This document shows positions 26,554-35,040 of a DNA stretch of 64,000 nt, piece by piece (within the stretch, counting starts at the first letter, position 1; each line of letters starts with the position of its first letter). The position numbers and the translations under genes are program-made. The notes beneath the pieces are model-generated. The model was not told where the DNA came from and ran no database searches. It saw only the letters and a list, made by a program, of their open reading frames with translations. Source of the DNA: Maritimibacter sp. REDSEA-S28_B5 (GTDB lineage: Bacteria; Pseudomonadota; Alphaproteobacteria; Rhodobacterales; Rhodobacteraceae); the NCBI GenBank assembly GCA_001626765.1, contig LUOO01000003.1:62001-126000 (forward strand), read 5' to 3'.

Positions 26554-27570
26554 TTAACCCGGTTCCGCGCCGCTCTTGCGCGTGGCAATACGGATCCTGT
26601 CCGTTTTGCGGCGCAGTTCATGGCGGTCGGCCGCAACGGGGACAGGCTCGGCAGAGCAGAAGCAATCAAGAAAGTCCTGGGTTTCCGGATCGTCGCGACG
26701 GACGCGGCCTTTTGGTTGGCGCCCGGTCTGGCGGGCGGTGGAGAGCTGTGCCTCGATCCGTGCGAGCCGGGCATCGAGCATCCGCCCCAGGGTGTCGTCG
26801 AGCCAGCCCCGCACGAGGTGGCGCAGCGCAACCTGTTCGCTGTCTTGCGCAAGGATCACGAGGCGGTGCGGGCCCTTGTCGAAGACCCTGAGGCTCGTGG
26901 AGCCGCGCGAGGCTTGCGCCACGTCTTCGCTACGGGACTCGATGCGCAAGCGAACGTGGTCATGAAGCGCGGCCTCCTCGATGTGGAGGAGGGTTTCCCA
27001 ACGACGGTGCGGCGGCATCCAGTGGATCATCCGCACGGTGCGGCGGTTGGCGTCGAGATAGTCGATGGCGACGACCGAGGGGTCCGGGTTATCCTCGAGG
27101 TGCCCCGGCGTTGGCACCAGCCCGAACCAGAGCGCGCGCCGCCCGACCGGGGTCGTGGCCCGCGCGGTGAGGCGGACCGGCGTGCGCGGGCCGAAGCGGT
27201 CGGACCAGCGCCCCCGCACAACGCCCTGCACGACGGCGACGGTCAGGCCGTAGAGCACGGCGGAGGACAGAAAATCCACCTGCTCGGACGCGAGGTTGAA
27301 GTTCGACAGGGGAAAGACCCTGCCCATAAGGACGAAGAGCAGGTTGGAGACGGCGCCGAGCTCGATCAGGTAGCGGTGGTCGGGAACCAAGGCCGAAACG
27401 AGCGGCATCGCGAGGATGAGCGCGCCGGCGGCGAGGCTTTCGCTCGGCACATGGGGCACCGGGTCGGGCAAGTAGTCAAAGCCGATCGCAGAGGCGAGGA
27501 GAACGAGCGCCACGCTGAAGGCGAGCCGCCGCCGGTCTCGGTAGAAAAGCCGTTTCAGTCTGTCCCACAT
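26554..27570 (-). CDS. uncharacterized membrane protein, paralog A of a tandem pair
   Basis: Not recognised. 338 residues from ATG 27570 ('MWDRLKRLFYRDRRRLAFS'); the frame extends 45 codons further but without membrane or motif support. Four hydrophobic helices lie in the first ~140 residues, then a cytoplasmic-looking domain with 'ALWFGLVPTPGHLEDNPD', 'AIDYLDANRRTVRMIHWMPP' and 'LRHLVRGWLDDTLGRM'. The same ordered motifs occur in the next gene (27796-28821), so the two arose by duplication. A basic C-terminal tail (residues ~285 on) differs between them. Membrane sensing or binding by the soluble domain is a guess. Confidence 0.65.
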   Translation of the reverse strand: MWDRLKRLFYRDRRRLAFSVALVLLASAIGFDYLPDPVPHVPSESLAAGALILAMPLVSALVPDHRYLIELGAVSNLLFVLMGRVFPLSNFNLASEQVDFLSSAVLYGLTVAVVQGVVRGRWSDRFGPRTPVRLTARATTPVGRRALWFGLVPTPGHLEDNPDPSVVAIDYLDANRRTVRMIHWMPPHRRWETLLHIEEAALHDHVRLRIESRSEDVAQASRGSTSLRVFDKGPHRLVILAQDSEQVALRHLVRGWLDDTLGRMLDARLARIEAQLSTARQTGRQPKGRVRRDDPETQDFLDCFCSAEPVPVAADRHELRRKTDRIRIATRKSGAEPG

Positions 27571-27795
27571 GCCAAGTCCCCATCCATAGCTCGATCCATG
27601 CCCCTTGGGAGGCCGGTCAGGGTTGACGGGGCAATGAGGCAAAATCTCGGCAGAGGCGCGCGCGCGCGTCGGTTTCGCGGTCTTTTCGCGAGGCAGGGTT
27701 AACACGGGGCTAATGCAGACCCCGGGGTGGACCGAAGCGGGGGGACGGCTGCGCGCGCTGCGCCGCCCAGTCTTGCCAGTCTTGGATGTGCCGGG

Positions 27796-28821
27796 CTACT
27801 CACCCGCCGCGAGAAGGTCGCGGGCCGCGTAGAGGGATGACTTGGCCCGCTCGGCCCGCCTGTGGGCGGCGAGCGAAATCGGCGCTGCCGAGGTCACACT
27901 GGGCAAGCCGCGACCGCGGGGCCGGAGCACCCCGCCAATGACATTCGACTCGCGCTTGCCATGCCGGGATTTCGACGCCGAGACGGCATGTTCGAGCTGC
28001 TGCATCCGCTCGTCCTCGATCCGGCCAAGTTTGTCGTCGAGCCAGTCAAACAGCACGCGGCGGAGCGACTGGTCCTGACGGAACTCGGTGACATAGACCA
28101 CGCGGCGGTCCACGAGGTCGATGAGCTTCACGGCGCGCAGGCCTTTGATCAGGGTCTCGGGCTTGGCCCCCGCGCGGACGTAACGATAGATGACATAGGC
28201 GCCGGGCAGCATGTCCTCGATCAGGTAATGTTCCTCGACCTTGGGTTCGGGTGGCGCCCAGCGGATGATGCGCACCCGTTTGTGGTCACGGTCGAGCCAG
28301 TCGACAGAAACGACATCGGGATCGTGCAGCGCCTCGCGTCGGCCCGGTGTCGGGACGAGACCATGCCAGACCGTGTCGGCCTCGAGCCGCGTGACGACAC
28401 GGGTTGTGGTGCGCGACCTGCGGGCCTTGAGCAGCCGGTCCGACCAGCGCCCGTAGAAGAAGAAGTGGACGAAAAGCCCGGTCGTGATCAGACCGGCAAG
28501 CGACCGTCCGCCGCCCTCGGTCACGGTGAGCAGCGAGAACGCCGAACCCGGCAGAAGCCGCCCGAGAACGGCAGCGGCGAAGAGCGTGAGCCCGATGGGC
28601 GCGTAGGCATGGCGAAAGCTGGGCCAGGCGAGGCCGAAGCCGATCAGCATGGTCCCAAGAAAAGCGACGAGGAAACCGCCCGCGATGATCTCGAGCACGA
28701 AGGGCGGCAGCAGGTCGGACTTGCCCCACATTTCGACCACGCCTGCGAGGAACATGAAGGTAAAGGTCACGGCGATGCGCCGCCGGTCCCGATGCAGTCG
28801 TCTGAGAAGTCGCGTAATCAT
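27796..28821 (-). CDS. uncharacterized membrane protein, paralog B of a tandem pair
   Basis: Not recognised. 341 residues from ATG 28821 ('MITRLLRRLHRDRRRIAVT'; a start three codons upstream is also possible). Four membrane helices are followed by a soluble domain with 'TVWHGLVPTPGRREALHDPD', 'SVDWLDRDHKRVRIIRWAPP' and 'LRRVLFDWLDDKLGRIEDER', colinear with paralog A. The two copies have diverged strongly, so the duplication is old. 225 bases separate it from paralog A downstream, with no strong terminator seen. Other nearby genes (tgt, lon) are housekeeping and give no hint of function. Confidence 0.65.
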   Translation of the reverse strand: MITRLLRRLHRDRRRIAVTFTFMFLAGVVEMWGKSDLLPPFVLEIIAGGFLVAFLGTMLIGFGLAWPSFRHAYAPIGLTLFAAAVLGRLLPGSAFSLLTVTEGGGRSLAGLITTGLFVHFFFYGRWSDRLLKARRSRTTTRVVTRLEADTVWHGLVPTPGRREALHDPDVVSVDWLDRDHKRVRIIRWAPPEPKVEEHYLIEDMLPGAYVIYRYVRAGAKPETLIKGLRAVKLIDLVDRRVVYVTEFRQDQSLRRVLFDWLDDKLGRIEDERMQQLEHAVSASKSRHGKRESNVIGGVLRPRGRGLPSVTSAAPISLAAHRRAERAKSSLYAARDLLAAGE

Positions 28822-29220
28822 GCAATACACCCGTTAACGTCACCTCACTTGTGCGCGACGATGGCGGCGGGAGTGCGGCGAATGAAGCCGAAACTGTGGA
28901 AATCGCGTGGATATTCCGTGCCGGACCGGCGCCGTCCAAGGAGGCATTCAATGCCAATTCACCCTGGGTCGCGATTGGACGCGCGTCTTTTTTCCATCGG
29001 TGTAGGATCCGTGTGAAGGATTTGTGACGGGCTGGCCATACTAGGACTTGTCCATGAATGGGTGCGCGCGCACAATGACTGCCAAACGAGGGGGCGCGAA
29101 GCGGTCCCTTTCACGGTTGAAAGCGGGGGCGGATGCCCCCATTTTCGGAAGGCGAACAGGAGACGTGCCGAGTTGCCGATGGTCGGGACCGGCGCGCCTT
29201 GCCTGAGACAAGGAACGATA
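28822..29220. other. intergenic region between membrane paralog B and lon
   Basis: About 400 bases of divergent upstream sequence. The right part carries the sigma-32-like lon promoter (29117-29142) and a ~75-base leader. In the left part I see no gene with family support; short open frames there lack ribosome-binding sites. Confidence 0.5.
29117..29142 (+). promoter_or_regulatory. sigma-32-type heat-shock promoter of lon
   Basis: TTGAAA at 29117-29122, a 14-base spacer and CCCCAT at 29137-29142 (followed by TTT). This is close to the E. coli RpoH consensus (CTTGAAA, 13-17 bases, CCCCATNT), and lon is a classic heat-shock gene. The transcript would start about 70 bases before the lon ATG. 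Confidence 0.65.
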
Positions 29221-31626
29221 ATGACCGAGCAAATCACCAAATCCCATCCGGTCCTGCCTTTGCGCGACATCGTGGTCTTCCCCCACATGATCGTGCCGCT
29301 TTTCGTCGGGCGCGAGAAAAGCGTGAAGGCGTTGGAAGAGGTCATGGCGGACGACAAGCAGATCCTGCTCTCGTCGCAGATCGACCCCTCGGTGGACGAC
29401 CCGGACGCCGACGGCATTTACCGCGTCGGTGTGCTGGCAAATGTGCTGCAACTGCTCAAGCTGCCCGATGGCACCGTGAAGGTGCTGGTCGAGGGCCAGA
29501 GCCGCGTGCGCATCACGGATTTCTACGACAACCCCGATTTCTTTGAGGCCGACGCCGAGATGCTGATCGAAACCATCGGTGACGACGATGTCGTGACCGC
29601 GCTCATCCGCTCGGTGGGCGAGGAGTTCGAACGCTACGCAAAGGTCAAGAAGAACATCCCAGAAGAAGCGCTGTCGGCAGTGGCCGAGACGACCGAGCCG
29701 GCGAAGCTCGCCGACCTCGTGGCCGGGCATCTGGGCGTGGAAGTGGCGCAGAAGCAGGAGCTTCTCGAAACGCTGCCGATCGACGAGCGTCTGGAAAAGG
29801 TCTACGGCCTGATGCAGGGCGAAATGTCCGTGCTGCAAGTCGAGAAAAAGATCAAGACCCGCGTCAAGTCGCAGATGGAGCGCACCCAGCGTGAATACTA
29901 TCTGAACGAGCAGATGAAGGCCATTCAGAAGGAACTGGGCGAGGACGGCGACGGCCAGAATGAGGTGGCCGAGCTCGAGGCCCGGATCGCCGCCACGAAG
30001 CTCTCGAAAGAGGCGCGTGAAAAGGCCGACGCCGAGATCAAAAAGCTCAAGTCCATGTCGCCCATGAGCGCCGAGGCGACCGTGGTGCGCAATTACCTCG
30101 ACTGGATGCTATCGATCCCGTGGGGCGTGAAGTCGCGTGTGAAAAAGGACCTGGGGTTCGCGCAGGACGTGCTCGACCGCGATCACTACGGCCTCGACAA
30201 GGTCAAGGAACGCATCGTCGAGTATCTCGCCGTGCAGCAGCGGTCGAAAAAGCTCAAGGGCCCGATCCTCTGCCTCGTCGGTCCTCCCGGCGTGGGCAAG
30301 ACCTCGCTCGGCAAATCGGTCGCCAAGGCGACCGGGCGCGAGTTCATCCGCATCTCGCTGGGTGGCGTGCGTGACGAGTCCGAGATCCGCGGTCACCGCC
30401 GGACTTACATCGGCTCCATGCCCGGAAAGATCATCCAGGCGCTGAAAAAGGCGAAGACCACGAACCCGCTCATCCTGCTCGATGAGATTGACAAGATGGG
30501 GCAGGATTTCCGCGGCGACCCGGCGTCGGCCATGCTCGAAGTGCTCGATCCGGAACAGAACGGCACCTTCGTGGACCACTATCTCGAAGTGGAATACGAC
30601 CTGTCGAACGTCATGTTCCTGACGACCGCCAACAGCTACAACATGCCCGGGCCGCTCCTTGACCGGATGGAGATCATCTCGCTCGCCGGTTACACGGAGG
30701 ACGAGAAGCGCGAGATCGCGAAGCAGCACCTCGTGTCCAAGCAGGTCAAGAACCACGGTCTGCGCAAGGGCGAGTTCTCGGTCACGGATGAGGCGATCAC
30801 CGACGTGATCCGCTACTACACGCGGGAGGCCGGGGTGCGGAACCTTGAGCGCGATCTGGCGAAACTGGCGCGCAAGGCCGTGACCAAGATCGTCCGCAAG
30901 GATGTGGATAAGGTCGAAGTCACGCCGGAAACGCTCGAGGATTATCTGGGCGTGCGGAAGTTCCGCTATGGGCTCGCCGAGAAGGAAGACCAGATCGGCG
31001 TCGTCACCGGGCTTGCCTGGACCTCTGTCGGCGGCGATCTGCTTCAGATCGAGGCGCTGCGCCTGCCCGGCAAGGGTCGGATGAAGACGACGGGCAAGCT
31101 CGGCGATGTGATGAAGGAGTCCATCGACGCGGCAAGCTCTTATGTCCGCTCCATCGCGCCCGAGATCGGGGTGAAACCGCCGCAGTTTGAACGCTGGGAT
31201 ATCCACGTTCACGTGCCGGACGGGGCGACGCCCAAGGACGGCCCGTCGGCCGGTCTGGCCATGGTGACCTCGATCGTTTCGGTCCTCACCCGCATCCCGG
31301 TGCGCAAGGACGTGGCGATGACGGGCGAGGTGAGCCTGCGCGGTAACGCCATGCCCATTGGTGGCCTCAAGGAGAAACTGCTTGCGGCGCTGCGCGGCGG
31401 GATCAAGACGGTGTTCATCCCCGAGGAGAACGCCAAGGATCTGGCCGACATCCCGGACAACGTGAAGAACGGGCTGGAGATCATCCCGGTGACCCACGTT
31501 CGCGACGTGCTCAAGGCCGCGCTGGTGCGCGAACCCGAGCCGGTCGAATGGGACGAAGCGGCCGAAGAGGCCGCTGCGGCGGCGCTCAAGGAAGAGCAGG
31601 GCAACGCGGCGCAGGTCGCACACTAA
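29221..31626 (+). CDS. lon: ATP-dependent protease Lon
   Basis: Cytoplasmic AAA+ serine protease that degrades misfolded and regulatory proteins. It has 801 residues: the N-terminal substrate domain ('[20 protein letters not shown]'), Walker A '[11 protein letters not shown]', Walker B '[10 protein letters not shown]', and a protease domain with the Ser/Lys dyad, Ser 676 in '[11 protein letters not shown]' and Lys 717 in '[10 protein letters not shown]'. ATG at 29221 follows 'acaaggaacgata'. A perfect hairpin terminator follows the gene. Regulation by heat shock is inferred from the promoter at 29117. Confidence 0.97.
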   Translation: MTEQITKSHPVLPLRDIVVFPHMIVPLFVGREKSVKALEEVMADDKQILLSSQIDPSVDDPDADGIYRVGVLANVLQLLKLPDGTVKVLVEGQSRVRITDFYDNPDFFEADAEMLIETIGDDDVVTALIRSVGEEFERYAKVKKNIPEEALSAVAETTEPAKLADLVAGHLGVEVAQKQELLETLPIDERLEKVYGLMQGEMSVLQVEKKIKTRVKSQMERTQREYYLNEQMKAIQKELGEDGDGQNEVAELEARIAATKLSKEAREKADAEIKKLKSMSPMSAEATVVRNYLDWMLSIPWGVKSRVKKDLGFAQDVLDRDHYGLDKVKERIVEYLAVQQRSKKLKGPILCLVGPPGVGKTSLGKSVAKATGREFIRISLGGVRDESEIRGHRRTYIGSMPGKIIQALKKAKTTNPLILLDEIDKMGQDFRGDPASAMLEVLDPEQNGTFVDHYLEVEYDLSNVMFLTTANSYNMPGPLLDRMEIISLAGYTEDEKREIAKQHLVSKQVKNHGLRKGEFSVTDEAITDVIRYYTREAGVRNLERDLAKLARKAVTKIVRKDVDKVEVTPETLEDYLGVRKFRYGLAEKEDQIGVVTGLAWTSVGGDLLQIEALRLPGKGRMKTTGKLGDVMKESIDAASSYVRSIAPEIGVKPPQFERWDIHVHVPDGATPKDGPSAGLAMVTSIVSVLTRIPVRKDVAMTGEVSLRGNAMPIGGLKEKLLAALRGGIKTVFIPEENAKDLADIPDNVKNGLEIIPVTHVRDVLKAALVREPEPVEWDEAAEEAAAAALKEEQGNAAQVAH

Positions 31627-31678
31627 CCGTGTTCCGTTGCCCCCGGTCGTTGATCCGGGGGGACGATCAGACAACGCG

Positions 31679-31718
31679 CACGCCCGGCGGGACAGACCCG
31701 CCGGGCGTGTGGCTTTTT
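31679..31718 (+). terminator. intrinsic terminator of lon
   Basis: Perfect 13-bp stem, CACGCCCGGCGGG (31679-31691) and CCCGCCGGGCGTG (31697-31709), loop ACAGA, then TGGCTTTTT. Among the strongest terminators in the window. Confidence 0.92.
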
Positions 31719-31745
31719 GAACTCTCCCGTCCATTACCCTAGATT
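31717..31745 (+). promoter_or_regulatory. candidate sigma-70 promoter of the HU-like gene
   Basis: TTGAAC at 31717-31722, a 17-base spacer and TAGATT at 31740-31745, starting in the lon terminator T-run. It leaves a leader of about 110 bases before the ATG at 31861. Confidence 0.45.
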
Positions 31746-31860
31746 TATTAACGCGAGAGTAGTATCAAAGGTATATCAAGAACCGGAGGCTTGGACCTCT
31801 GGCCAGTTATTTTGGGCAGCACCGGCCGCAAGAGCCGGGCATGGATGAACAGGCGATCTT

Positions 31861-32541
31861 ATGACGACCAGAAAGACAGCCGCGCGCAGCGCGTCGGCGA
31901 AAACCACAGCGAGCCGCAAGCCATCGACGCGCAAGGCCGCTGCAACACCGGACACTTTGGCGGCCAAGTCACCGGCCAAGGCGGCGACCAAGTCGGCCAA
32001 GACGAAAACCCCTGTTGCGAAGTCAGCGGCGGTCGAAGCTGCCGGATCGAAGAGTGTCGGCCCGGATTCCCTCAAGGACGCGCTGCTCGCGTCCGAGATT
32101 GCGCAGGAAGCCCGTGATCTCGTGGACCATGAAGACATCGACGCGACCCTGAGCGGCGCGCGCCTTGGGGTCATGGGCGTGACCCGCCCGATGACCGTGC
32201 CGGTCGCGGACGAAAAGGATGAGAGTGCATGCGGTGCCACCGACACCCCGGCCAGCGCGGGCAGCGACAGTGACGGCAAACTCGTCAAGAAGGACCTGAT
32301 CGACCGGGTGATTGCCCGCTCGGGCGTCAAACCGCGCTACGTGCGGCAGGTCGTTGAAGCCATGCTTCTGGAGATGGGGGTCATGATTGAAGAGGCGGAA
32401 ATGCTGCAAGTTCAGCCGCTTGGTACGCTCAAGGTGCAGCGTCGCAAGGACGTGGACGATGGCGAGGTCATCATTTGCAAGCTGAAACGAAAAAAGTCGG
32501 AGCCGGAGGGCAATGACCCTCTTGCGACCGCCGCGGAGTGA
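31861..32541 (+). CDS. HU-family DNA-binding protein with histone-H1-like N-terminal extension
   Basis: Nucleoid-type protein of 226 residues. The last ~90 (from 'LVKKDLIDRVIARSGVKPRYVRQVVEAML') match the HU/IHF fold, with the beta-arm region 'QVQPLGTLKVQRRKDV'. The first ~60 residues are almost only Lys, Ala, Ser and Thr ('TTRKTAARSASAKTTASRK') like a histone H1 tail, and an acidic linker joins the parts. Ordinary HU is about 90-95 residues, so this is an elongated variant of a kind also seen elsewhere in Rhodobacterales. tRNA-Val begins 20 bases after its stop and may be co-transcribed. Confidence 0.85.
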   Translation: MTTRKTAARSASAKTTASRKPSTRKAAATPDTLAAKSPAKAATKSAKTKTPVAKSAAVEAAGSKSVGPDSLKDALLASEIAQEARDLVDHEDIDATLSGARLGVMGVTRPMTVPVADEKDESACGATDTPASAGSDSDGKLVKKDLIDRVIARSGVKPRYVRQVVEAMLLEMGVMIEEAEMLQVQPLGTLKVQRRKDVDDGEVIICKLKRKKSEPEGNDPLATAAE

Positions 32542-32560
32542 GGCTAAAAGCCGCCGCACC

Positions 32561-32635
32561 GGGTGATTAGCTCAGTGGTAGAGCGCTTCGTTCACATCGA
32601 AGATGTCAGGAGTTCGAATCTCTTATCACCCACCA
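32561..32635 (+). tRNA. tRNA-Val (anticodon CAC)
   Basis: Complete cloverleaf: acceptor GGGTGAT with ATCACCC, D arm GCTCAGTGGTAGAGC, anticodon stem CTTCG/CGAAG with loop TTCACAT, TTCGAAT T-loop, and an encoded CCA at 32633-32635. Begins 20 bases after the HU-like gene. Confidence 0.95.
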
Positions 32636-32730
32636 TTTCCCCTTGCGGGGCATGACGCTCGGCTCAGGCCGCGCTTTTCATTTTGGACAAGGCCCATCGC
32701 GGCCCGGCGTAATTTATCCATGAAAGCGGC

Positions 32731-32758
32731 TTGCCAGAGACGGCAGCGCCCGTTAAAT
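32731..32758 (+). promoter_or_regulatory. promoter of tRNA-Val(TAC)
   Basis: TTGCCA at 32731-32736, 16-base spacer, TTAAAT at 32753-32758, 11 bases before the tRNA at 32770. Confidence 0.5.
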
Positions 32759-32769
32759 CCCGCCTCCAC

Positions 32770-32845
32770 GGGTGGTTAGCTCAGTTGGTAGAGCGTCTCG
32801 TTTACACCGAGAATGTCGGGGGTTCGAGTCCCTCACCACCCACCA
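32770..32845 (+). tRNA. tRNA-Val (anticodon TAC)
   Basis: Cloverleaf with acceptor GGGTGGT/ACCACCC, D arm GCTCAGTTGGTAGAGC, anticodon stem TCTCG/CGAGA with loop TTTACAC, T-loop TTCGAGT and encoded CCA at 32843-32845. Similar in layout to the tRNA-Val(CAC) 135 bases upstream, so the pair covers different valine codons. Confidence 0.95.
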
Positions 32846-32855
32846 GTCTCCTGCC

Positions 32856-33638
32856 TCAGTAAGACGACTGCACCGCCGTATCCGGCAGGGGCGCACCCGG
32901 CGCGCGCCGGGGCAGTCTCGCCCAGTCGCGATGGCCCAGCAGCCGGGACATGGGCATGACGGCGAGGCCGCGGTCGCGGATCAGGTCAAGCGTGTCCGGC
33001 ATGGCCGCGACGGTGCCGGGGCGGATGTCGTGGGACAGCACGATGGCGCCGGGCCGCGCGCCTGGGAGGATTCGCGCAGTGATCGCATCGGAGCCGGGGT
33101 CGGCCCAATCCTCGGGATCGGCGGACCACGGGACCGTCAGCAGACCGCGCGCCTCGTGCACCATGTCGCGTTGCCGGGGCGTGAGCGCCCCATAGGGCGG
33201 CCGCAGAAGCGCGGGAGCGCGGGCCTGTGAGGGTTTTCGACCAGCGCGGCCGTGCGGTCGATCTCGTCGAGAATCGCCTCGTCATCGTGGGACTTGAGAA
33301 AGGCATGGGACCAGGTGCGGTTGCCGGTTTCGTGGCCTTCGTCAGCCATGCGCCGGATCACGTCGGGATAGCGTGCGGCCATGGAGCCAATCACGAAGAA
33401 GGTGGCGCGGATGTCGCGGGCCTTGAGGGTGTCCAGAAGCGCCGGCGTAAGGCTCGGATGCGGGCCGTCGTCGAAGGTCATCGCAAGATAGCGCGTCGAA
33501 GGGGCCTTGGCGTACGGTCACCATGTCTGTGAGGGAAGTTCGGGGCAGGGTGAGCGCGAGGGGGGCGGTGAGGGCAGGGGCGGTGATCCCGGCAAGGGCA
33601 GCACTGGCAGAGGAAAGGAAGAGACGGCGAGAAGACAC
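32856..33638 (-). pseudogene. polysaccharide deacetylase (NodB family) with two compensating frameshifts
   Basis: Exported carbohydrate esterase family 4 protein split over two reading frames. The first part has a twin-arginine-like signal ('SSRRLFLSSASAALAG'). The NodB motifs 'YLAMTFDDGPHPS' and 'HETGNRTWSH' lie in a shifted frame, and 'LLRPPYGALTPRQRDM' and 'IVLSHDI' are back in the original one. One base too many near 33512-33530 and one too few near 33225-33240 explain this; the total, 783 bases, is a multiple of three. A repaired protein would have about 260 residues with all catalytic motifs. Two sequence errors or true decay are both possible. Confidence 0.85.
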
Positions 33639-33816
33639 GATATGCTGTGGAACTTGGATTGCGTCGCACTAAATACACTGTCGCGCTCCGCGCCGCCGCA
33701 AAGGCGAAAGCGACGAAAACCTGTTGTCCACAAGCGACTTGGCCCCGATCTGTTGCGATTTTGTCATGGCTTGGGAAACGGGCGTGAATTTGCCGGATTT
33801 TCCGGCAATGAGCCGC

Positions 33817-33845
33817 TTGACGAGGGCAGGCGGTCCGCATAGAAG
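33817..33845 (+). promoter_or_regulatory. promoter of tRNA-Asp
   Basis: TTGACG (33817-33822), exactly 17 bases, TAGAAG (33840-33845), 15 bases before the tRNA. A hairpin (TTGCCGG...CCGGCAA, about 33789-33807) lies just upstream. Confidence 0.65.
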
Positions 33846-33860
33846 CACCGAACGCAGCGG

Positions 33861-33937
33861 GCGGTTGTAGCTCAGTTGGTTAGAGTACCGGCCTGTCACG
33901 CCGGGGGTCGCGGGTTCGAGCCCCGTCAACCGCGCCA
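33861..33937 (+). tRNA. tRNA-Asp (anticodon GTC)
   Basis: Cloverleaf with acceptor GCGGTTG/CAACCGC, D arm GCTCAGTTGGTTAGAG, anticodon stem CCGGC/GCCGG with loop CTGTCAC, T-loop TTCGAGC and encoded CCA at 33935-33937. A GUN anticodon, so a natural target of Tgt. Confidence 0.95.
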
Positions 33938-33990
33938 CCTTAACATATGTAGAAAGTGGAATATGTGTCTCCCGAACCGGGAGACACGTT

Positions 33991-34212
33991 ATGAAGCACC
34001 TCGACAAGCTGACTTGGGGCATGGCCCTGATCCTCTGTGCAACCATCGGACTGGCGCCTTTCACGCCGCCGCATGTCTAGGAAAAGCTGCAGATGCTCTT
34101 TGCCGGACCGCTGGTGAAACCCATCGACATATTCGATCTGGTGCTTCACGGCACGCCTTGGGCGCTCTTGGTTCTGAAGGGTCTGCGGGCGGTTCAGGCG
34201 GGCAGGGCGTAA
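33991..34212 (+). pseudogene. small membrane protein (often annotated 'RND transporter'), interrupted by an amber codon
   Basis: The frame from ATG 33991 reads MKHLDKLTWGMALILCATIG then 'LAPFTPPHV', a TAG at 34078-34080, and continues 'EKLQMLFAGPLVKPIDIFDL' to TAA at 34210. From memory, a ~70-residue two-helix protein common in Rhodobacterales reads 'PPHVWEKLQMLF' here, so the TAG looks like a TGG-to-TAG change of Trp. Both hydrophobic segments remain on either side. The last 19 bases overlap the convergent sulfotransferase-like gene. Confidence 0.7.
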
Positions 34213-34937
34213 CCCAGCGCGGCCTCGAGCCGGGGATCGAGGGCCTGTGCGAACCACGTGCGATCCTCGGGTGTCATCACCCTTGGCGTGGCGGGGCGAT
34301 CCTCGACATTGGGCAGGAAGCGCGACCCAAGGCGCCGGTTGATCGGGCGAAAGCTCTCGACCGGGCGCAGGTCGAAAGCCTCGGACACCGCGACGACAAA
34401 GGCCTCGGGATTCGCCTGCACATGATCAAGGCGTGCGAGCACGAGGTTCACGCCGCGATTGCGCCAGCCCAGAAGTGCGGCCGCCTTGACCCGGCGCAGC
34501 TCTGCGAGATTGGCGAATGGCGCGCCGGTGATCGGGTGGCGGTCCTGTTGCAGGGGCGTTCCGATCCTGCCCGCGGCCCGGTCCCCGCCGAAATAGCGGG
34601 GCCGGTCGATCACGGTGGTCCAGGGACTGCGCAGGAACGCGGGAAAGTCGAGCGCCTGCAATGCGGGCGGGCAATGCCAGGGCTTGGCGTGCATCGACAG
34701 CGCCCAGCCCACCGGGTCGCGCACCACCGCCACGATGATCGCGGAGCGTGCGACGCCTGTCATCTGGGCAAACCCGTGTTTCCAGCCGTAGTCCGAAGTT
34801 GAGCGCAGGACCGTGTTGCGGGCAAGCAATCGGTCCACGTAATTCGTGCCGGACGAGCGTTCGCCGAAGACCTGAAAATGGTCGGGGACGCCGCGCTGGC
34901 GGCGATGGATCTCATACCCCTTCTCGGCCAGCGTCAT
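34194..34937 (-). CDS. sulfotransferase-like protein
   Basis: Predicted PAPS-dependent sulfotransferase of 247 residues. 'VFGERSSGTNYVDRLL' fits the 5'-phosphosulfate-binding loop and 'IVAVVRDPVGWALSMH' the 3'-phosphate-binding segment. The rest is diverged, so the acceptor is unknown; surface glycans are likely given the neighbour. ATG at 34937 ('MTLAEKGYEIHRRQRG') is the best start, as upstream residues look random. It is divergent from a glycosyltransferase-like gene, suggesting joint work on an envelope polysaccharide. Confidence 0.7.
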   Translation of the reverse strand: MTLAEKGYEIHRRQRGVPDHFQVFGERSSGTNYVDRLLARNTVLRSTSDYGWKHGFAQMTGVARSAIIVAVVRDPVGWALSMHAKPWHCPPALQALDFPAFLRSPWTTVIDRPRYFGGDRAAGRIGTPLQQDRHPITGAPFANLAELRRVKAAALLGWRNRGVNLVLARLDHVQANPEAFVVAVSEAFDLRPVESFRPINRRLGSRFLPNVEDRPATPRVMTPEDRTWFAQALDPRLEAALGYALPA

Positions 34938-35040
34938 CTCGGTCCTTTCGGGTGGTCGCCTGCGCTTAGATGTAGAACATTCGGTCCCGGCGATATAGTG
35001 TTTTGCAAACACTATCAGTGAGATGAGGCAGGGAAGCGAC

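Noticed and set aside
30109..31734. Long antisense frame over the end of lon
   Set aside because: Shadow composition, crosses the lon terminator, no recognizable protein.
32561..33937. tRNA-linked integrated element
   Set aside because: No integrase, no repeated tRNA 3' end and no change of gene type that would mark element borders, despite the broken genes.
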